Assembly: GCA_030432695.1 (NCBI GenBank)
Contig: JAUILN010000020.1
Span: 124,001-188,000 of the forward strand
From: a bacterium
GTDB taxonomy: Bacteria; Planctomycetota; UBA1135; UBA2386
Length of the DNA: 64,000 bases
Reading direction: 5' to 3'
Shown one piece after another: positions 59,137-64,000 of this stretch (within the stretch, counting starts at the first letter, position 1; each line of letters opens with the position of its first letter). The notes beneath the pieces were generated by a model, which did no database searches, was not told the origin of the DNA, and saw nothing but the letters and a program-made list of their open reading frames with translations. A program made the translations under genes and the position numbers.

Positions 59137-61479
59137 TCAGCGCGCCCGGATCTCGATCTCCAGAGCGGGGCCCTCGACCGAGTCGACGTGGAACACCGCA
59201 CTGCCATGGAACCCCTCTCCCTCCACGAGAGCCATGTGCTCGCCGAGCGGCACGCCGAGGGTCGCCATACCGTTACGCAATGCGATGTCATCGACGTCGT
59301 GCGCACCACGCAGCAGCAGCCGTGAACCGTCCAGGTTCGTAACGGCTCCCGTCCCCACGACCCGGAATCTGCATGGGCGGGTCCGGGTGATCGGGATCGT
59401 CACGATGTTGTCGACCCCCGGAGCCAGCTCCACGACCAGTCGAGTACCCAGATGGCGCTCCGTCGGCGCGACGTCGATCTGCCAGCGACCCGGCGCAAAG
59501 CTCCGGAGCGGCGTGGTCCGCTCGTGGCGCCACAGAAGACCGGTCCGGATCCCCGGAGCATCGAGTGGCCGGGCGATGACCCGCAGCTCGGTCAGGGGGG
59601 CACCGGAATCGGTCTCTGGGGCAAGCTGAACGGTGGTCGGGGCGGGCAGGGCCACGGTGCCGAGGTCGAGCGTTTCGCCGGGATCCACCCGCAGGCCTTC
59701 GCGCTGGAAGCTGTCGAGCGGTGAGGATTGTGCGAGTGCGCGCAGGTTCCACGTCCCCGACTGCAGCGGCCCAGCTACCCAGGAGCCGTCCTGCGGCACC
59801 CCGGTCACGAAGCCCGGTCCATCGCCTCGGCGCAGCTCGAGCCGCAACGCGGCGTCCTCGTGACCCCGGGGTCGCTCGAAGCGGCCGCGGATCCACGACG
59901 CCGTGACGGCTCGTGGGTCGTCGACGACGAACTCCACCGCGCCGCTGTGGGGCCGGACGCCGGATCGCCGCCCGAGTACCGAGGGGATGCGGCCGAGCCG
60001 GGCATGCACTACGAGTTCGTAGGCGCGGTCCTCACAGTCGACGAACCGGAACGATCCGTCGGCTGCGGTGACGGCCATCGCGTCCTCCCTTACGACGACC
60101 ACTCCGGTCACCGCCGCGCCGCTGCGGTCGACCACGCGCCCCTCGAGCACGAGCCCGGGTTCCAGCACGAGGTCGACCCGCCGCTGCTCTCCAGTCTGCA
60201 ACTCGAGTTCGACCCGCGCGCGGCCCCAGCGAGGATGGCTCGCGTGCAGGACCCGCGGTCCCGCTTCGAGATCGTCCCAGGCGAACCGGCCGTCAGGATC
60301 GGTGGACGTGCCGCGCCGATCGCTTGCCGACCGCGTCACCCGCACTCCAGAGAGGGTTTGGCCGTCGGGTGTGCGCACCGTTCCCGACACACTCGCGCCG
60401 CGCGGCAAGTCGATCCGCAGTTCCTCGCCAGCGTCGCCGTCCGACATCGCGAGGCTGCCGTGGCGGTCGAGGTGCCCCGGCGCGCGGGCTCGCCAAGACA
60501 GCAGGCCGCTGCGCAGGCCCGAGATTGCGAATCGGCCGTCCGGGTCGCACGAGGCGCGCGCGTGGGCGAGGTCGAGGAAGGCGTCGACCGGATGGGTCGG
60601 TGAGGGGGGCGGGCTGTCACGGGCGATGACCTCGGCGCCGGGCACCGGTCGTCCGTCGGCGCCCAGCACGCGGCCGCGTAGTGTCGTCACCCGTCTCGCG
60701 ACGACCAGTTCCACGAAGTGGCGTTCGCCCTCGTAGGTGACCAGCGCGACCTCCCGTGATCGCGAGTGCGACTCGCTGCTCTCGGCCCAGACCAGCACGT
60801 CGGGGCCTGGCGCGCGGAACGAGAACGATCCGTCCTTCCTGGTGCGTGCGACCACCGAGGCACCTCGCACCGAGTGCCCACCGCTTTGGATCCGCACCCC
60901 GGCAACCGGGCGGTCGTCCTCGTCGCGGACGCTGCCTTGGATCGCGCCGTGGCCTTCGACCAGAACCTCGACATGGCAGGGCTCCCCGGCGACGACCGAC
61001 AGGGGAACGGCGTCGTCGCGCGTCGCGGTCGCCAACCACGGTCCGGGGGTCACAGCCTCGAAGCGCGCCTCGCCACTCGAGTCGGTGAGGCACTGGAGCG
61101 AGGGCGGCGTGTGGTGGAAGTCGAATCCGGGTGAGACGAGCGCGATCCTGATCCCCTCGGCGGGCGCTCGGTTCGCGCGCCAGCGGGCGGTGACCACGAC
61201 CGTGGGGTCGTCGGTGGCTCTCGGTCGGGGGGACCCGGCGGTCTCCGCTTCGAGCAGGCGTCGGACCGGCTCCGCTTCGGTTGGCCGACCGGAGGTCGAC
61301 TCGGCCCGTGGATCGGTCCTCGCGGACGGCCCTGGGACGCCGGGTCGCGCACGGTCGTCGGGTCCCCGGGCAATGCCGGGCCATACCGCGGCGACGGCGA
61401 TTGCCAGAACCGACACCGAGATCAGGACCAGCAGAGTCACGCCGGTCCGGGAGGGCCGGGACTTCGGCGATCCCGTCAC
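59137..61479 (-). CDS. Membrane-anchored CpReg-repeat surface protein
   Basis: Predicted protein of 780 aa. The GTG at 61479 overlaps the stop of the VOC gene (GTGA) and places a TM (GVTLLVLISVSVLAIAVAAV) at the N-terminus. A low-complexity Pro/Arg/Thr linker follows, then repeated CpReg-like modules (GSVRDEDDRPVAGVRI, GRVLGADGRPVPGAEV, GTVRTPDGQTLSGVRV, GRVVDRSGAAVTGVVV). There is no catalytic motif. It is the third such protein in the window and is similar in plan to the one at 52879. Confidence 0.83.
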   Translation of the reverse strand: MTGSPKSRPSRTGVTLLVLISVSVLAIAVAAVWPGIARGPDDRARPGVPGPSARTDPRAESTSGRPTEAEPVRRLLEAETAGSPRPRATDDPTVVVTARWRANRAPAEGIRIALVSPGFDFHHTPPSLQCLTDSSGEARFEAVTPGPWLATATRDDAVPLSVVAGEPCHVEVLVEGHGAIQGSVRDEDDRPVAGVRIQSGGHSVRGASVVARTRKDGSFSFRAPGPDVLVWAESSESHSRSREVALVTYEGERHFVELVVARRVTTLRGRVLGADGRPVPGAEVIARDSPPPSPTHPVDAFLDLAHARASCDPDGRFAISGLRSGLLSWRARAPGHLDRHGSLAMSDGDAGEELRIDLPRGASVSGTVRTPDGQTLSGVRVTRSASDRRGTSTDPDGRFAWDDLEAGPRVLHASHPRWGRARVELELQTGEQRRVDLVLEPGLVLEGRVVDRSGAAVTGVVVVREDAMAVTAADGSFRFVDCEDRAYELVVHARLGRIPSVLGRRSGVRPHSGAVEFVVDDPRAVTASWIRGRFERPRGHEDAALRLELRRGDGPGFVTGVPQDGSWVAGPLQSGTWNLRALAQSSPLDSFQREGLRVDPGETLDLGTVALPAPTTVQLAPETDSGAPLTELRVIARPLDAPGIRTGLLWRHERTTPLRSFAPGRWQIDVAPTERHLGTRLVVELAPGVDNIVTIPITRTRPCRFRVVGTGAVTNLDGSRLLLRGAHDVDDIALRNGMATLGVPLGEHMALVEGEGFHGSAVFHVDSVEGPALEIEIRAR

Positions 61480-61850
61480 GCCCGGTCCTCTGGCCGCTGA
61501 AGCAGTTCGAGAACGTGCCCGTCGGGATCGCGCAGGAATTGCTGCCGCGCCCCGTCGGGGCGGCTTCGGATCGGCGGAAGTTCGTGCCCCGCCTGGTGCA
61601 GCCGGGCCCGCCAACCCTCGAGGTCGCGCGCCGCGACCGCCCAATGCCGTTCGATCGGCGGGCTCGGATCACCCGGACCGCGACCGATCAGGTGCAGCTC
61701 CTGGGTCGCGCCGACGCGCAGCCAGGCGCCCGGGAATCCCAGGTCCGGCCGCTCGATCGGCTGCATGCCGAGCAGGTCGCGGTAGAAGGCGAGGCTTCGG
61801 CCCACGTCGCGTACGTGCAGGCCGACGTGGTCGATGCCCAGGATCTCCAT
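61476..61850 (-). CDS. VOC-superfamily (glyoxalase-like) protein
   Basis: Predicted protein of 124 aa. It has the VOC/glyoxalase fold pattern: GIDHVGLHVRDVGRSLAFYR with the metal-site histidine in DHVGLHV, then LHLIG and the closing QFLRDPDGHVLELLQ with the glutamate. VOC proteins include glyoxalases, dioxygenases and fosfomycin-resistance enzymes, so the substrate is not assignable. It is translationally coupled to the CpReg surface protein, an odd partner. Confidence 0.88.
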   Translation of the reverse strand: MEILGIDHVGLHVRDVGRSLAFYRDLLGMQPIERPDLGFPGAWLRVGATQELHLIGRGPGDPSPPIERHWAVAARDLEGWRARLHQAGHELPPIRSRPDGARQQFLRDPDGHVLELLQRPEDRA

Positions 61851-61924
61851 GACGTCCGTCGACTCTATCTTCGGACATCACCCGGTCCCGGCTCGACCTC
61901 TGGATCCCTGGTTCCGCGGCTCGA

Positions 61925-64000
61925 TCAGCGCTCGATCCGCACGTCGCTGAGTTCGATCACCTCCGGCCCCCAGTCGCGGCCGAACACGCGGCGGAATTCG
62001 AACTCCACCGGCACCAGATAGCCGTCGACCACCCGCCAGGTAGCGAGCAGCTCCTCGTCCCCGGTGACGATGCGGGTCGGGACCGGATGTCCGCCGACGA
62101 GGTCGTAGTGAAAGGACCGCTCGGTGCCACCACCGAGGTCGAAGCCGGCGATCAGGCCCTTCTTGACCTCGACCGCGCGGTAGGGACCGCCGTCGATCGG
62201 GAACGCGCCGCGTCGCTCGGCGCCGATCGTCGCACCGGCGAAGGCGTCGTCGAAGTCGCCGCGGCCGGCGACGTCGCGACCGGCCCACAGGCCGAGCCGG
62301 TCGCGCACCGCGTCGCGCAACGACCCGTGCGACGTCGCCGGCAGCTCGTCGTCGATCTCGATGTCGACCGTCGCCCACCGCTCGCCGCGGACCCGGTAGC
62401 CGCGGAATCCGCCGATCGTGACGCTGCCGGTGACGTGCTTCTGCCCGACCCAGACGCCGTCGGTCGCCGGGGTCTCGATGTCGAAGCGAGCCTTCAGCGT
62501 GACCGGCTCGGCCGGGTAGGCCCAGGTCGCGTCCCAGACCGCGCGCAGCGCAGCGAGGCCCGGCCCGCGCGGGGGCGCGGGTTCACCGGCCGACGGATCG
62601 GCAGAATCGAGTTCGAGCTTCGGGAGTTCCAGCTCGATCTCGTGGATCACCGCGCCGGTGGCGTCCTTCCAGACCTCGCGGTAGCCGGACGTCACCGGCA
62701 CACCGTCCACGTCGTCGTAGGTCCACGAGAACACCTGTGCACCATCGTTGGGTCGATGCGAGGTGACGAGGTAGCCGCGCGGGTGGTCCTCGAGGGTCCA
62801 CTCCTCGAAGTTCCCCGACAGGCTCCAGCCGCTGGCGCACAGGCGGCCGTCGGTGATCCGGAACATCTGCATTCCACCGTCGTCGCCGAGGTCGACCAGG
62901 ATGCCGCGCTCCGCGTCGCCCTGGATGCGCTTCTGTGCGTCGGTGGAGAGCTGTCGCCAACCGGGTCCCGCCACCGCTACGAGGTCGTCGGCCATCCGCG
63001 CGAAGCGGTTCTGCGCGGTCAGCTCGGCGACCGAGGGACGCTGCAGGTTGCGGAACGCGTCCCGCAGCGTCGAGCCGATGGCCACGCCCTCGGGCTGTGG
63101 TCCGTCCCAGTCGATCTCCACCTTGCCGGACTTCGACAGCGTGAACATCCCCTTGCCCTGCCGCCGGACGCCGTCGCGGGTCGCGCGGATCGCGAACGCG
63201 CCGCGCACCGCGGTGGGCGCCTCCCAGCGCACCCAGTTCACGTAGGCATCCAGCAACGCCTGCCGGGCCTTCGCCTCGTCCTGCGGGAACTGCTGGCACC
63301 AGTCGACCAGCTCGACCTCCTCGACCTTGGCGCCCGACGCCTGGCCCCACTTCATCCACTCGATGCTGCCCACGAACGACTCCACCGGCACCGTGCGCTC
63401 CTCGCCCGCACCCAGGCTGGCGGTGATCAGCCCCACCGCGTCGCGGGGCCGTGAGAAGCGCGCGCGCAGCAGCACGTCGACTGGCCGGGGCAGCGTGTTG
63501 TGCAGGGCGATCCGGCTCACCGGGACCGTGCCGGCCGCGCCGGCGAGGGTGTCCTGGGTGATCCCGCCGACCTGCACCGGCGGCTGATCGTCGTCGGGCT
63601 CCGGGGTCAGCGATCCGGTGAAGAACGACGCGCGCGTGACGCTCACCTCGAGCCGCTTGGGCAGCTCCCAGATCGAGCCGTAGAGGTGGTAGCGGGTGGT
63701 GCGCCCAGCCGGCACCGGGCGACCAGCTCGGAAGGCCCAGGGCATCCGCGCCCGTGCGATGGTCAGTGCCGTCTCGTCTTTGCGCCGGCCATTGGGCCGC
63801 GCGGTCACTTCGAACACCAAGGGTTCCGCGGTGATCCGGCCGCGGTTGCGCACGTCGACCTCGAGGACGAAGGTGTCGCGGTCGGAGGTCAGTCGGGCGA
63901 CCTTGCACGACAGGTCGGCGACGTCGCCGGGGACGAACTCCGGTGCTGCCTGGGCGACTGCGGACGCCGTCGAGAGCAGGAGGGCGGAGAACAAACGGGC
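61925..64000 (-). CDS. Large secreted protein of unknown function (5' end outside window)
   Basis: At least 691 codons, open to the right edge. The visible N-terminal part (ARLFSALLLSTASAVAQA) is the end of a signal peptide, so only a few codons are missing. The first 230 residues are beta-rich; a middle part (AFAIRATRDGVRRQGKGMF) and a C-terminal part alternate strands with short helices. There is no recognised catalytic motif. The pattern resembles lipid-binding or DUF-type outer-surface proteins of planctomycetes. Confidence 0.72.
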   Translation of the reverse strand, partial: ARLFSALLLSTASAVAQAAPEFVPGDVADLSCKVARLTSDRDTFVLEVDVRNRGRITAEPLVFEVTARPNGRRKDETALTIARARMPWAFRAGRPVPAGRTTRYHLYGSIWELPKRLEVSVTRASFFTGSLTPEPDDDQPPVQVGGITQDTLAGAAGTVPVSRIALHNTLPRPVDVLLRARFSRPRDAVGLITASLGAGEERTVPVESFVGSIEWMKWGQASGAKVEEVELVDWCQQFPQDEAKARQALLDAYVNWVRWEAPTAVRGAFAIRATRDGVRRQGKGMFTLSKSGKVEIDWDGPQPEGVAIGSTLRDAFRNLQRPSVAELTAQNRFARMADDLVAVAGPGWRQLSTDAQKRIQGDAERGILVDLGDDGGMQMFRITDGRLCASGWSLSGNFEEWTLEDHPRGYLVTSHRPNDGAQVFSWTYDDVDGVPVTSGYREVWKDATGAVIHEIELELPKLELDSADPSAGEPAPPRGPGLAALRAVWDATWAYPAEPVTLKARFDIETPATDGVWVGQKHVTGSVTIGGFRGYRVRGERWATVDIEIDDELPATSHGSLRDAVRDRLGLWAGRDVAGRGDFDDAFAGATIGAERRGAFPIDGGPYRAVEVKKGLIAGFDLGGGTERSFHYDLVGGHPVPTRIVTGDEELLATWRVVDGYLVPVEFEFRRVFGRDWGPEVIELSDVRIER

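Overview
The window is 64 kb of very GC-rich bacterial chromosome with densely packed genes. No rRNA, tRNA, CRISPR array, prophage or transposase gene was seen. The gene content points to Planctomycetota: two Hanks-type Ser/Thr kinases with TPR or formylglycine-generating-enzyme-like C-termini, many large secreted proteins of unknown role, several carboxypeptidase-regulatory-like (CpReg) surface proteins, a TSP3-repeat transglutaminase-like protein, an S46 peptidase, an M36-like metalloprotease and HEAT-repeat proteins. I infer an uncultured or Saltatorellus/Engelhardtia-like planctomycete. That placement comes from gene style only, because no marker gene is decisive.

Layout. 1-3.7 kb: the 5' part of a CAP-domain secreted protein, divergent from a TPR kinase. 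3.7-8.7 kb: a small membrane protein, then a four-gene minus-strand operon with overlapping start/stop codons (phospholipid N-methyltransferase-like, membrane protein, GMC oxidoreductase, GH3 acyl-adenylating enzyme). 8.8-13.7 kb: a DUF1963 protein, a secreted protein, a transglutaminase-like protein and a proline iminopeptidase. 13.7-24.6 kb: a long minus-strand run (S46 peptidase, CpReg protein, M36-like protease, TetR regulator, lipoprotein, kinase-FGE fusion). 24.7-31 kb: Coq4-like protein, DUF962/Mpo1-like protein, LD-carboxypeptidase, topoisomerase I and a divergent orphan DNA methyltransferase. 31.5-37.1 kb: a histidine kinase/response regulator pair followed by a secreted HEAT-repeat protein, with TCCTGACA repeats upstream of both units. 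37.1-40.5 kb: a dyad-rich intergenic region, a cytoplasmic MGH1-like glycosidase and a threonine dehydratase-like enzyme. 40.5-48.6 kb: a SWIM-SNF2 ATPase translationally coupled to a GT-C-like membrane protein, glycerate kinase and an LCAT-like lipoprotein. 48.6-55.8 kb: S9 peptidase, Tag glycosylase, aminopeptidase P and a large CpReg protein. 55.8-59.1 kb: a small accessory island with a strong terminator and two 162-bp fold-back MITE copies bracketing one gene. 59.1-64 kb: a CpReg protein coupled to a VOC protein, and a large secreted protein cut by the window edge.

The clearest previously unremarked structure is the MITE pair at 56.5-57.8 kb. It is a near-perfect palindromic element with TA target duplications. 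Because its ends read TAG inward from both sides, copy 1 supplies the stop codons of both flanking convergent genes. Other leads are the overlapping lipid-type operon, the candidate binding sites of the two-component system, a run of dyads at 37.09-37.22 kb, and two structured leaders at 47.05 and 52.8 kb. Pathway statements beyond family level are inference.
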